Assembly: GCA_910577955.1 (NCBI GenBank)
Contig: CAJTNC010000004.1
Coordinates: 62,001-126,000 of the forward strand
Direction of reading: 5' to 3'
From: an uncultured Lachnospiraceae bacterium
GTDB lineage: Bacteria > Bacillota > Clostridia > Lachnospirales > Lachnospiraceae
DNA length: 64,000 bases
Part shown: positions 25,401-34,120 of the stretch, in pieces
How the letters are laid out: every line of letters begins with the position of its first letter
Numbering within the stretch: the first letter of the stretch is position 1
The notes under the pieces: model-generated
Databases searched by the model: none
Seen by the model: only the letters and a program-made list of their open reading frames with translations
Told to the model about the DNA's origin: nothing
Position numbers and translations under genes: made by a program

Positions 25401-26945
25401 ATGAAAAAAAGATTTTTGAGAAAGTCACTGGCTGTTGTCATGGCGGTATCGACGATGCTTCTTGCCTGTACAGCATGTGGATCAACGGATCAGGGGGAAG
25501 GCGATACGCCGGTTCAGGAGTCGTCGGGAGAAGAGGCGTCCGGCGAAAATGAGTCAGCCGGGGATATGCCGAATCTGGTGGTGAGTTATGCGTACGCCGA
25601 GGTTCCGGCGGATATTGACAAGATAGAAGCGGCATTGAGTGAAATGACGAAAGAAAAGATCGGATGTACGGTGACGCTGGAAGCCTTTACTTACGGAAAC
25701 ATCAACGATCAGTTGACTTTGATTCTTTCGTCTCCCAGCGAGCAGTTGGATGTGATGTTCGGCCGCTTTTACGGCACAGGCATTTCAGGATATGTATCCA
25801 AAGGACAGCTTACGGGACTCAATGATCTGTTGGATGAGTACGGGCAGGGGATCAAAGAAGTCATAGGGCAGGATTATCTGGATGCGGCGGCCATTGACGG
25901 AGAAGTATACGGGGTGACCACATGTCGTGATCTTGGCGCGCAGGTTGCGTTCCTTTTCCGAAAAGATATCATCGATGAACTGGGAATCGATCTTTCCGGA
26001 GTGAGAGCATATGAAGATCTGACACCGGTCTTTGAACAGATACACGAGGCTCATCCGGAACTCTATGTGACAGGCGGTGCAGCCGTACAGCCGTCATTTT
26101 TTATCAAACAGTTTAAGAGCGTGGATTTTTTGGCGGACAAACTGGGCGTTCTTATGGACTACAAGGAACCTGTCGTATCAAATCTGTTTGAATCTCAGGA
26201 TTTCCGCGATTTGGTGGAGCTGACGACAAAGTGGAATCAGGCGGGCTATATTTATCCGGACATTACAACGGATTCTTCCAACTCGGTGCAGATGCTTCTC
26301 TCTAACGGTCTTGCCGCATCTTACATGCAGAGCTGGAAACCGGGGGCAATCGTAGAAAATCAGAATACGGTGCAAAATTATGAACTTGCTGCAGCGGTTA
26401 TTGATGAGCCGGCGGCGTTTACGATGAGTGTGCAGAGCTGGATGTGGACGATTCCGACTAACTCCAAATATCCGGAAAAAGCGATGGAATTCATGAATCT
26501 TCTTTACACGGACGAGGAAGTGGTCAACCTTTTGAGTTATGGTATCGAGGGAGAACATTATGTTGTGACGGAGGACGGCTTTGCAGCCAACGGTCCGCAG
26601 TCTGCAGGTTATGCGGACAAGGCCGCTTGGAAAGCCGGAAATGCTTATCTCGCCCATGTCTGGGAAGGGGATGAGGCCGATCTCTATGAAAAGCTGAAAG
26701 CTTTTAATGACAGCGCGGATACGACCTGCGCAATGGGATTCGTCATGGATAACTCCTCAGTTTCTACGGAATATACCGCATTGCAGTCAGTCCTTGCCCA
26801 GTATGAGACGCTTTTGGAGTGGGGCTTCGCAGGGGATGTGGATGCGACGATTCAGGAATTTAACGACGCTTTGTATGAAGCGGGACTTCAAGCCTATATG
26901 GATGAAAAGCAGAGACAGTTGGATGAGTTTCTCGGCGGACAGTAA
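25401..26945 (+). CDS. Sugar ABC transporter substrate-binding lipoprotein
   Basis: A 514-residue exported lipoprotein. The signal peptide ends in LLAC (Cys23; a second Cys at 26 is also possible). A Ser/Gly/Glu-rich linker (about 27-55) is followed by a periplasmic-binding-fold domain of the cluster B type. The end of the protein, with a long helix FNDALYEAGLQAYMDEKQRQ, matches LplA/DUF3502-type binding proteins. It delivers the sugar to the two permeases encoded upstream. The ligand is not deducible. Confidence 0.93.
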   Translation: MKKRFLRKSLAVVMAVSTMLLACTACGSTDQGEGDTPVQESSGEEASGENESAGDMPNLVVSYAYAEVPADIDKIEAALSEMTKEKIGCTVTLEAFTYGNINDQLTLILSSPSEQLDVMFGRFYGTGISGYVSKGQLTGLNDLLDEYGQGIKEVIGQDYLDAAAIDGEVYGVTTCRDLGAQVAFLFRKDIIDELGIDLSGVRAYEDLTPVFEQIHEAHPELYVTGGAAVQPSFFIKQFKSVDFLADKLGVLMDYKEPVVSNLFESQDFRDLVELTTKWNQAGYIYPDITTDSSNSVQMLLSNGLAASYMQSWKPGAIVENQNTVQNYELAAAVIDEPAAFTMSVQSWMWTIPTNSKYPEKAMEFMNLLYTDEEVVNLLSYGIEGEHYVVTEDGFAANGPQSAGYADKAAWKAGNAYLAHVWEGDEADLYEKLKAFNDSADTTCAMGFVMDNSSVSTEYTALQSVLAQYETLLEWGFAGDVDATIQEFNDALYEAGLQAYMDEKQRQLDEFLGGQ

Positions 26946-26992
26946 AATTTTTGGGAGAGCGCGGCTGCTGCAAATGCGGCGGCCGCATTGAT

Positions 26993-28144
26993 ATGATGAA
27001 AAAATATATGGTGATCGGTACATGGGCGGAGACCTATAACGGGAGAAGCGGAGGAGAACTGCGGACGTATCGGTATGAAGAGGGTACGGCCGTGTTGGTG
27101 CAGAGGATTTATGTAGGAAAAAGCGTCAGCAAGTTTGTCTATGATAAAGAATACAGTCTGCTTTATGTGGCCTGCGAAACAAATTATCACGGTGAAGATA
27201 TGCCCGGCGGAGAATTGAGGGTTTATCGGATGGAAAATGACGGATATCTGAAATTATCGGGTACATACAATTCTTACGGCGGTTTTCCGGTGGGGATCGC
27301 GCCGGCAGAAAGATATATCGCAGTTTTAAATCACGGCAGCAATCTGGCGAAAGTATGCCTGACTCATCGGAATGAGGCAGGTGAGATTGTAACGGAGTTT
27401 GCCTCTGATGAAGCGAATCTTTGCCTGTTTGAGAGGACGAAGGAGGGCGGGATCGGGCCCCTTCTTGACCGGTATGTTTTCAAAGGCCATGGGACACTGC
27501 CTGTTTTTCAGGAAAGTCCGGCGCCTCATGATCTGTATTATTGTCAGGAAAAGAAACTTTTTTATGTGCCGATGAGAGGGACGGACGAGACAAGGGTATT
27601 TTGCATCGACGAGAAAGAAAAAAGCATGGAACCGGCAGGGAGTTTAAGGCAGCGTGCGCAGACCGGTCCGAGAAATGCAGTTCGTCTGGCCGGGGAAAAA
27701 GGGGACGGGTATGTATATGTTGTCGCCGAGATCGAACCGGTGGTCACGGTATTTCGCGAGTGTGACGATGGCTGGACAAAATTGCAGGAGTGTTCTACGG
27801 TGGAAAAACTGCCTGAAAATATTCCTGTTACATCTTTTGAATATCCTCATCCGTCAGGAATCCTTCTCAATGAGGAAAAGAAAAAGCTGTACACGATCAC
27901 GAGAACAGCGAACGCCGTTACCGTTTTTGATATATTGTCTGACGGCACATTGGCAAAGGAACGGGAGCTGTCTTTGGCGGGGGAAAACCCGAGACAGATG
28001 GTGTTGGCGAAAGACAGGATGTTCGTTGTCTGCATGGATAGCCGGAATATACTGGAGATCAAGCTGGATGAAGAGGGAAATCCTGAGCCGGGGAGGTCTC
28101 TCATACAGCGGGTAGACCGCATTGCTTATATGGAACTGATTTAG
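26993..28144 (+). CDS. Lactonase-fold (6-phosphogluconolactonase/YbhE-like) beta-propeller protein
   Basis: A 383-residue cytosolic protein with the seven-bladed beta-propeller of the lactonase family. The N-terminal MVIGTWAETYNGRSGG, the PHDLYYC block and the C-terminal HPSGILLNEEKKKLYTITR and GENPRQMVLAKD are typical blade motifs. Some members open 6-phosphogluconolactone, but many are uncharacterised. The start is set at the first of two adjacent ATGs (26993); its ribosome site is poor, and an in-frame TTG 42 bases earlier lies near GGGAGAG. It follows the binding-protein gene closely. In this operon a sugar-lactone step is possible, which would imply an oxidised glycoside intermediate. 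Confidence 0.78.
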   Translation: MMKKYMVIGTWAETYNGRSGGELRTYRYEEGTAVLVQRIYVGKSVSKFVYDKEYSLLYVACETNYHGEDMPGGELRVYRMENDGYLKLSGTYNSYGGFPVGIAPAERYIAVLNHGSNLAKVCLTHRNEAGEIVTEFASDEANLCLFERTKEGGIGPLLDRYVFKGHGTLPVFQESPAPHDLYYCQEKKLFYVPMRGTDETRVFCIDEKEKSMEPAGSLRQRAQTGPRNAVRLAGEKGDGYVYVVAEIEPVVTVFRECDDGWTKLQECSTVEKLPENIPVTSFEYPHPSGILLNEEKKKLYTITRTANAVTVFDILSDGTLAKERELSLAGENPRQMVLAKDRMFVVCMDSRNILEIKLDEEGNPEPGRSLIQRVDRIAYMELI

Positions 28145-28155
28145 GAGGGGCGATA

Positions 28156-29835
28156 GTGATTGATTTGAAGGGAAATCCGTTTTTTTTGGATGAAGTTCAG
28201 GAAACATGGGTGCACAAAAATTTTGAGAGGATGTCCGCGGAGGATAAGTTAGGGCAGATTTTTTGCGAGACAATATGGAATTGTAATGATGAAGAAGAGG
28301 AGATGGCCTTTAGCGGGATTCGCCCCGGAGGGATCATGTTCAGAGGCGGCGCCAGAGAGGAACTGGTGAGGTATGTCCGCAGGATGAATATGCGCTCACA
28401 GATCCCGTTGCTTTTTTCCGGAAATTTTGAGTGCGGGGGAAACGGTGTGCTGACAAACGGAACTTTTTTTGCTTCACCGATGCAGACCGCCGCCGCCGGA
28501 GATGCAGGTTATGCGGAACTGGCCGGCATCATCAGTGCGAAGGAAGGGGGAGAGGTAGGATGTAATTGGTCTTATGCGCCTATCGTAGATATCAACTACA
28601 ATTTTATGTCTCCTGTGACTTGTACCAGAACCTACGGCAGCGATCCGGATACCGTGATCAAGATGGGGAAGGCATATATGAAAGGCTGCCACGATAATGG
28701 AATGGCGGTGACTCTCAAACATTTTCCCGGCGACGGAATGGATTTCAGGGATCAGCATTGGTTAGCCTCGGTAAACACAAAATCTGTGGAAGAATGGGAT
28801 GCAACTTACGGAAAAGTATATCAGGCGCTGATCGACGAGGGGGCGGAGGCAGTGATGGCGGCCCACATCAAATGCCCCGCTTACAGTAAATTTCTTGAGC
28901 CGGGACTGAAGGATGAGGATATTCTGCCGGGGTCCCTCTCGAAAGAGCTGTTAAATGGACTGCTGCGGAAAAAATTGGGATTCAATGGGGTGATCGTATC
29001 GGATGATACCCATATGGCCGGCTTTACAAATGCCATGCCGAGAGAGAAGGCTGTGCCCTATATGATTGCGGCCGGGGTGGATATGATGCTTTTTACCGTA
29101 AATCATGATGAAGATGTCCGCTTTATGAAAAAGGGATACGAGGAGGGGATCATTACCCCCGAAAGATTAGATGAGGCTGTTATGCGTATTCTGGCGCTGA
29201 AGGCAAAGCTGAGGCTGTTCGAGAGAGAACTCCCTGAGGAAGGAGAAAGACACAGCGTCATCCGGTGTAAGGAACATGAGAGAGCGGCGTATGAGTGTGC
29301 AGACAAAGCGGTTACGTTGGTTAAGAACAAAGACAGGCTGCTTCCGATCACGCCGGAGAAATACCGCAGGATACTGTTGGTTAATATTGAGAGTGTGAAG
29401 TCGGTTCGATACAGTACCGAGCCGCAGTATGAGAATTTTCTGTGCGGGCTGCGGGAGAGGGGATTTGAGGTAAAAGAGATTGAACTGAAGGAGATTCCGA
29501 GTATAGGAAAGGGTGGAGCGTCGTTTTCGGAAATTTCGGAAAAATATGATCTGATGCTGTATTATCTCGGGGCAAGGGCAGGCTACCGCATTGTGTGGAA
29601 GTCTGTGGTGATGGGGGAAATACCGTCCTACACAAAAGATATTCCCACTGTGGCGGTGTCCTTTCAGAGTCCTTATCTGCTTATGGATATTCCTATGGTA
29701 GAGACATATATCAATGCCTATACGGAAACGCCCTATACCTGTAAGGCGGTACTTGAAAAACTTACGGGGGAATCCGGATTTCAGGGGGAAAGCCCGGCGG
29801 ATCCTTTTTGCGGTATGTGGGATTTAGGGCTGTAA
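28156..29835 (+). CDS. Glycoside hydrolase family 3 (NagZ-type) enzyme
   Basis: A 559-residue cytosolic GH3 protein: a TIM-barrel catalytic domain (about 1-345) and an alpha/beta domain (about 375-540). The NagZ signature KHFPGDG(x4)DxH is present at residues 188-201, so the Asp199-His201 dyad acts as acid/base. The nucleophile Asp lies in VSDDTHMAG near 282-284. Family members remove terminal beta-GlcNAc or beta-glucose; some with this dyad are phosphorylases. It starts with GTG, with AGGAGGGG 5 bases upstream. No signal peptide, so it works on imported glycosides. A beta-phosphoglucomutase lies in the same operon, which is worth noting. Confidence 0.88.
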   Translation: MIDLKGNPFFLDEVQETWVHKNFERMSAEDKLGQIFCETIWNCNDEEEEMAFSGIRPGGIMFRGGAREELVRYVRRMNMRSQIPLLFSGNFECGGNGVLTNGTFFASPMQTAAAGDAGYAELAGIISAKEGGEVGCNWSYAPIVDINYNFMSPVTCTRTYGSDPDTVIKMGKAYMKGCHDNGMAVTLKHFPGDGMDFRDQHWLASVNTKSVEEWDATYGKVYQALIDEGAEAVMAAHIKCPAYSKFLEPGLKDEDILPGSLSKELLNGLLRKKLGFNGVIVSDDTHMAGFTNAMPREKAVPYMIAAGVDMMLFTVNHDEDVRFMKKGYEEGIITPERLDEAVMRILALKAKLRLFERELPEEGERHSVIRCKEHERAAYECADKAVTLVKNKDRLLPITPEKYRRILLVNIESVKSVRYSTEPQYENFLCGLRERGFEVKEIELKEIPSIGKGGASFSEISEKYDLMLYYLGARAGYRIVWKSVVMGEIPSYTKDIPTVAVSFQSPYLLMDIPMVETYINAYTETPYTCKAVLEKLTGESGFQGESPADPFCGMWDLGL

Positions 29836-29842
29836 GGGGGAT

Positions 29843-29904
29843 TGCAAAACTCAATGGATTCTGTCGTTTTGCACAAGAAATAGGGTAGAAAGCAGAGTTT
29901 TGCA
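29843..29904. repeat. Inverted repeat TGCAAAACTC...GAGTTTTGCA
   Basis: Perfect 10-base arms separated by 42 bases, with a third, partial arm (GTTTTGCA) between them. It sits in the gap between the GH3 and SnoaL-like genes. A related stretch (ATTGCAAAACTTATGG) occurs near 33914. Possibly a small repeat element or RNA hairpin. Confidence 0.5.
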
Positions 29905-29968
29905 GTGCCCGAGAAAATATAAAGAGAAAGGATGTGAAAAGTCCGGGCGGTATCTGTCCGGCGGATAT

Positions 29969-30637
29969 ATGAATATATTGGAGGAACGAATAGAAAGGCT
30001 GGAGAAGGAAACAGAAAGACTTCGGGCCAGAGAGGATATCTGCAATCTGATGGCTCACTATGAGGTGATGCATAATCAGAAAAACATGCGATTTCATCCC
30101 ATGGACTTTGCGATGGATACGCCGGATGTTTCGGTACAGATCGCAGACAGCGACCCCTGTGTTGGGCCGGATGCCGTTCGCAGGCTGTTTTGTGCCACCT
30201 ATGATGATATGGACGAAGAGGAATACCGGGGAGTGATGCTGGTGCATTATCTCACAACGCCCTTTCTTGAAGTGGCGGGTGACGCAAAGACGGCAAGAGG
30301 AGTCTGGTGGAGTCCGGGCATAGAGACGGTGAAAAGAAAGCCAGACGCAAGGCCTGAATCGGTTTGGTGTTTTGGCGCCTATGCCAACGATTTTATTATA
30401 GAGAACGGGAAATGGAAGATATGGCATATGCGGTGGATATCTCATGTGAAATGTCCCTATGCGGAGGGATGGGCGGATCAGAGAACTTTTTATGTGCGAA
30501 AAACGGGACATTCTGATCATGCCTCAAAACTGCATAACCCGTATTCTCAGGATTTTGTGCAGGAGGCGCTTCCGATGGGGCCGCTGCCTTATGAGACGTG
30601 GGATGAAGAGGAGTGGTATCTGAGAGCGGAAAGATAG
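29969..30637 (+). CDS. SnoaL-like / NTF2-fold protein
   Basis: A 222-residue soluble protein with the NTF2-like alpha+beta cone fold of SnoaL_4-type proteins. It has an N-terminal helix LRAREDICNLMAHYEVMH, the PMDFAMDTPDVSVQIADSD strand region, and W-rich strands (ENGKWKIWHMRWISH). Many relatives are dehydratases, hydratases or isomerases acting on small cyclic molecules, but the catalytic residues are not assigned here. MNILEER is chosen as start; the open frame runs further upstream with no better ribosome site. It lies between the GH3 and MBL genes in the sugar operon. Confidence 0.72.
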   Translation: MNILEERIERLEKETERLRAREDICNLMAHYEVMHNQKNMRFHPMDFAMDTPDVSVQIADSDPCVGPDAVRRLFCATYDDMDEEEYRGVMLVHYLTTPFLEVAGDAKTARGVWWSPGIETVKRKPDARPESVWCFGAYANDFIIENGKWKIWHMRWISHVKCPYAEGWADQRTFYVRKTGHSDHASKLHNPYSQDFVQEALPMGPLPYETWDEEEWYLRAER

Positions 30638-30650
30638 AGGGGGATAATAA

Positions 30651-31391
30651 ATGCAGGTGTTGAAAAATCTATACAAACTGGCAGGAGAGGAATACCGGAT
30701 GGTTCCGAATGTTTTTGCCGTAAAAGCGGAGGATGCGCTGGTCCTGATAGACTGCGGAACGGATGAAAGGGAGTGGCAGGTGATTACGGAAAATATGCGC
30801 GGCTGGGGGATCGATGGAGTTCCGGTCACCCATGTGCTGATCACGCATGCCCACGGGGATCATGCTGGAAACGCCGCTATGCTTCAGCGCGCCGGAGCAA
30901 AAATCATAGTGGGGGAGAGGGCGGTTTCCGTGGAAGACGCGGAGAATCCGCTGAATTTCCATTATGCATATCAGGAACCCTGTAAGCCTTTTGTGCCGGA
31001 TCGCTATGTAAAAGACGGGGAGGAACTGATGATTCACGGGCTGAAATTCACTGTGATTGCTGCGCCCGGACACAGCGCGGGAGATGTGGTGTATCAGGTC
31101 GAGATGGATGGGAAGAGTATCCTGTTTTTAGGCGATGTTTTTCATATAGATTCCTACGGGGAGAAGGCTTGGATCGGAGAGCAGTGGTTTCTTGATTCGG
31201 ATTATGATGCCTATATGAGAAGTCTTTACAGACTGATGCACATTCATGCGGATGTTTTGCTCAGTGCACATATGCAGGGATGTCTGCGGGATTGTGATCA
31301 GATCCTACGCAGCGCGTTTATTCAGGCACAGGAGAAATTTGACGGCCGCTGGAATAAGAAATTGTTTTTAAAGGAGATCGGACTGATATGA
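30651..31391 (+). CDS. MBL-fold metallo-hydrolase
   Basis: A 246-residue metallo-beta-lactamase-fold hydrolase. The dinuclear metal site is seen: THAHGDHAG near residue 63, the His in APGHSAGDVV near 140, the Asp in FLGDVFH near 158 and a His in LLSAHMQG near 205. There is no signal peptide. The 14-base gap after the SnoaL-like gene and the 4-base overlap with pgmB show operon coupling. The substrate could be a lactone, thioester or ester in the same catabolic route; this cannot be told. Confidence 0.87.
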   Translation: MQVLKNLYKLAGEEYRMVPNVFAVKAEDALVLIDCGTDEREWQVITENMRGWGIDGVPVTHVLITHAHGDHAGNAAMLQRAGAKIIVGERAVSVEDAENPLNFHYAYQEPCKPFVPDRYVKDGEELMIHGLKFTVIAAPGHSAGDVVYQVEMDGKSILFLGDVFHIDSYGEKAWIGEQWFLDSDYDAYMRSLYRLMHIHADVLLSAHMQGCLRDCDQILRSAFIQAQEKFDGRWNKKLFLKEIGLI

Positions 31392-32023
31392 GAGCGTTCA
31401 TTTTTGATCTGGATGGTGTGATCGTTCATACGGATCGTTTCCATTATCGGGCTTGGAAGCAGACAGCGGATGAAATGGGAATTTATTTTGATGAACAGAT
31501 CAATCACCGTCTGCGCGGAATCAGCAGGGAGCAGAGTCTGGAAATTATTTTGGAGAAATATGATCGAGAGCCGTTAAGCAGAGAGCAGAAGCAGGAGCTG
31601 ATGGATCGGAAGAACGGTTATTACCGTAAACTTCTCGGTGAGATGACGCCGGACGATGTGGGGGCTGAAGTCCGCAGTACCCTTGGAAAGCTGCGGGAAG
31701 CCGGATATAAACTCGGGATTGGTTCTTCCAGTAAAAATACGAAGTACATATTGGAAAAAGTTGAATTATTAAAAATTTTTCAAGCGGTTTCAGATGGAAC
31801 TAATATCCGCAAATCGAAACCTGATCCGGAGGTTTTTTTGAAAGCGGCGGAGTTTTTGCACGAAAATCCGGGGGATTGTTATGTGGTGGAAGATGCATAT
31901 GCAGGGATAGATGCCGCAAAGGCGGCCGGTTGTATTTCCATTGGGATCGGTGAAGCCGGTAAATATGTCGGGGCCGATTACCGTATCGGATCATTTTCCG
32001 AGTTGCTGGAATTTTTGCCGTAG
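31388..32023 (+). CDS. pgmB: Beta-phosphoglucomutase
   Basis: HAD-family enzyme that interconverts beta-glucose 1-phosphate and glucose 6-phosphate in the cytosol. The 211-residue length and motifs fit: FDLDGVIVHTDRFHYRAWK with Asp7 nucleophile and Asp9 acid/base, LRGISREQSLEI in the cap domain, GSSSKNT, KSKPDPEVF and EDAYAGIDAA. A beta-phosphoglucomutase usually serves an inverting or retaining phosphorylase that makes beta-glucose 1-phosphate. No GH65 phosphorylase gene lies in the window, which points to the GH3 enzyme of the same operon or to an unlinked partner. It overlaps the MBL gene. Confidence 0.93.
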   Translation: MRAFIFDLDGVIVHTDRFHYRAWKQTADEMGIYFDEQINHRLRGISREQSLEIILEKYDREPLSREQKQELMDRKNGYYRKLLGEMTPDDVGAEVRSTLGKLREAGYKLGIGSSSKNTKYILEKVELLKIFQAVSDGTNIRKSKPDPEVFLKAAEFLHENPGDCYVVEDAYAGIDAAKAAGCISIGIGEAGKYVGADYRIGSFSELLEFLP

Positions 32024-32059
32024 CGCAGGAAAAATGCGGGCGGCAGATTTGCAACGATC

Positions 32060-32091
32060 CTCTCTCCGTAATAGTGGGGGAGGGCGTTTTT
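32060..32091 (+). terminator. Rho-independent terminator of the sugar operon
   Basis: An 8-bp stem (CCTCTCTCC region with GGGGAGGG, two G-T pairs) followed by CGTTTTT. It sits after pgmB and immediately before the PadR promoter. Confidence 0.55.
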
Positions 32092-32095
32092 CATA

Positions 32096-32150
32096 TTGAC
32101 ATTCTCGATATTCGAGAATATAATAAAAGTAAATAAACTCGATTATCGAG
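32096..32150 (+). promoter_or_regulatory. Consensus promoter with PadR operator between -35 and -10
   Basis: TTGACA (32096-32101), a 17-base spacer and TATAAT (32119-32124). The spacer itself is the palindrome TTCTCGATATTCGAGAA. A second copy of the same inverted repeat, CTCGATTATCGAG, lies at 32138-32150, over the expected transcription start region. This arrangement fits strong promoter output fully repressed by the regulator encoded just downstream. Confidence 0.85.
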
Positions 32151-32185
32151 AATAAGATGAGGGGATGTTTGGGAGGAGGCCGGCG

Positions 32186-32506
32186 ATGCCGCGTGTGAAG
32201 TTTCAAACCCTGACAGAGCAGATGTTTTACACGCTGTTATGTCTCAAAGAAGAATGTTACGGAATGGACATTCTGGATAAGGTGCCGGCGATGACGAAGG
32301 GGCGGGTGAATGTAGGTTCCGGTACGCTCTATACGCTGCTTGAGCAGTTTCTGGAGGCCGGTATGATATCGGAGACAAAGGTGGAGGGGAGAAAGCGCAG
32401 TTATATTCTGTCAGAGAAAGGGCGGGAGATGCTGGAGAAAGAGTATGGGCGTATCTGCGCGCAGGCGGAGGACTACCGCCAAATTTTTGGGGAGGGGAGA
32501 CGATGA
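32186..32506 (+). CDS. PadR-family transcriptional regulator
   Basis: A 106-residue winged-helix repressor. The PadR pattern is clear: an N-terminal helix LTEQMFYTLLCLKEECYGMDIL, the recognition region NVGSGTLYTLLEQFLEAGMI and the wing EGRKRSYILSEKGREML. It starts at the ATG preceded by GGAGGAGGCCGGCG; another ATG 21 bases earlier has worse spacing. Two copies of a TCTCGAnAnTCGAGA-type palindrome in its own promoter make autorepression likely. The DUF2812 gene overlaps its end by 4 bases, the common PadR/DUF2812 pairing in Firmicutes. Confidence 0.92.
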   Translation: MPRVKFQTLTEQMFYTLLCLKEECYGMDILDKVPAMTKGRVNVGSGTLYTLLEQFLEAGMISETKVEGRKRSYILSEKGREMLEKEYGRICAQAEDYRQIFGEGRR

Positions 32507-33894
32507 GAGAGACGAAAAGATGTATTCCGCAATTCACATTTTATGATAAAACGGGTATTCAGAGATATCTGGAAAAGCAGGCGTCACAGGGATGGATGCT
32601 GCAGAAAATTTCCTGCGGCTGGGTATTTCGAAGGATAGAGCCGAAAAAAATACATTTTTTTGTGACTTATTTTTACAAAAAGTCCATTTTCGAGCCGGAG
32701 GGTTCGGAGGAGCAGAAGCGTTTCTGGGAGTTCTGTGAGCATGCGGGCTGGAAACTGGCGGCAACAAACGAACAGATGCAGATATTTTATAATGAGGAGG
32801 AAGATCCTGTGCCCATTGAGACGGACACGGCAATGGAGGTGGAGAAAATCAGCAGGTCTGCCTGGAAAAGTTTTCTGCTGCCTTATATTCTCTTACTGGT
32901 TTCTTTTTTCCTGCATATCGGTTCAGTTGTGGAGAGAATGCATTATGATCCTCTGAGCATTTTGGCTGATGATATGGATCTGCTCATCCTATGCAGCTGG
33001 TGCCTTCTGGCTGTTTATGTGATCAGGGAGATCGTCAGATATTTTTTCTGGCACCGGAAGGCTGTGAGGTATGCTGAGGCGGGAGGTGGTTTTGCACCTA
33101 CAAGGGGCGTGGGTAAGATATGGAGCGTGATTCCGTTTGCCGCGCTTTTCTGTGTTGCCGCAGGGATGGTATTGTTTGGAGACAGCGGGACGTCCCATGC
33201 ATTTTTTTGGATGCTGTTGATGCTCGGCATTTCTATGGCGCTGATCACAGGAATTTCGAGGTGGATGAGGCATATTGGGGTGAAAGCAGCGTTCAACCGG
33301 CTGACGGTCATTGGCCTCACGACTTTCGTCGGTATTGTCATGCTGCAGCAGTTATTTATGATGATCATCCGTGGGGAACTGTTTCCGGGGAGAGAGGCGG
33401 CGGAAACCTATGAATACAATGGCTGGACCTTTGAAGTGTACTGCGATAAGCTGCCCCTTACGGTGGAAGATTTGTTTGGAGAAAACAGTACATCCTTTGA
33501 TAAGCGGTATTCCTATGAACTGACTGAAAAGGAGTCGGTATTTCTTCTATGTTCCGAGGCAGTGCAGGATCCGCGGGCAGATGCAGAGGATCTGCCGTGG
33601 ATCAGATATACGGCAGCGGAAGTGAAAGTCCCCTTTTTGTATAAATGGTGTGTGAAGAGGACAATAGATAAATATGCGAAGGAAGATATTGACGGAGAGA
33701 CAGGGCATGAGGCAATGTACGAGATTGAGGAAGAACTCTGGGGGGCGGACGTCGCATACCGTCTATATCGCGGCGAGGAAACAAAAGAGAAATATGTGAT
33801 CTGTTATGAAAACGTGATTCTGGAACTGGATACGTCATGGGAATTGACAGCGGAACAGATAGCCGTGGTGAAGGAGAAGTTCGGAGGGGAATAG
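32503..33894 (+). CDS. DUF2812 membrane protein
   Basis: A 463-residue protein. An N-terminal soluble DUF2812 domain (about 1-105: an antiparallel fold with KQASQGWMLQKIS and FWEFCEHAGWKLAA) is followed by several membrane helices, roughly residues 127-285. A C-terminal extracytoplasmic or soluble part of about 160 residues ends in EQIAVVKEKFGGE. It is cotranscribed with and probably regulated by the PadR protein. The molecular function is unknown. In such pairs the membrane protein is thought to sense or respond to envelope stress, but nothing in this sequence proves it. Confidence 0.82.
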   Translation: MRETKRCIPQFTFYDKTGIQRYLEKQASQGWMLQKISCGWVFRRIEPKKIHFFVTYFYKKSIFEPEGSEEQKRFWEFCEHAGWKLAATNEQMQIFYNEEEDPVPIETDTAMEVEKISRSAWKSFLLPYILLLVSFFLHIGSVVERMHYDPLSILADDMDLLILCSWCLLAVYVIREIVRYFFWHRKAVRYAEAGGGFAPTRGVGKIWSVIPFAALFCVAAGMVLFGDSGTSHAFFWMLLMLGISMALITGISRWMRHIGVKAAFNRLTVIGLTTFVGIVMLQQLFMMIIRGELFPGREAAETYEYNGWTFEVYCDKLPLTVEDLFGENSTSFDKRYSYELTEKESVFLLCSEAVQDPRADAEDLPWIRYTAAEVKVPFLYKWCVKRTIDKYAKEDIDGETGHEAMYEIEEELWGADVAYRLYRGEETKEKYVICYENVILELDTSWELTAEQIAVVKEKFGGE

Positions 33895-33970
33895 AAGAAG
33901 GCTGGCTGTTTGGATCATTGCAAAACTTATGGCAGTTGTTGTTTGCAGAGTGTAAGTTGCGAAAAAATGC

Positions 33971-33999
33971 TTGACAAAAATTGTGTAAGAATTTAAACT
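33971..33999 (+). promoter_or_regulatory. Predicted promoter of the Rpn-type nuclease gene
   Basis: TTGACA, a 17-base spacer and TAAACT, about 120 bases before the start. The leader is AT-rich. Confidence 0.5.
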
Positions 34000-34120
34000 A
34001 TGTAATATATAAAAATATATTCTGAAGGCTTTTCTTTGTGTGTTTCACACGATCGGCGGTTTCTGCCGGAAGTTACCAAATGATATGTTTGATTAAATTG
34101 TTTACAAAGGAGGAATGTTT

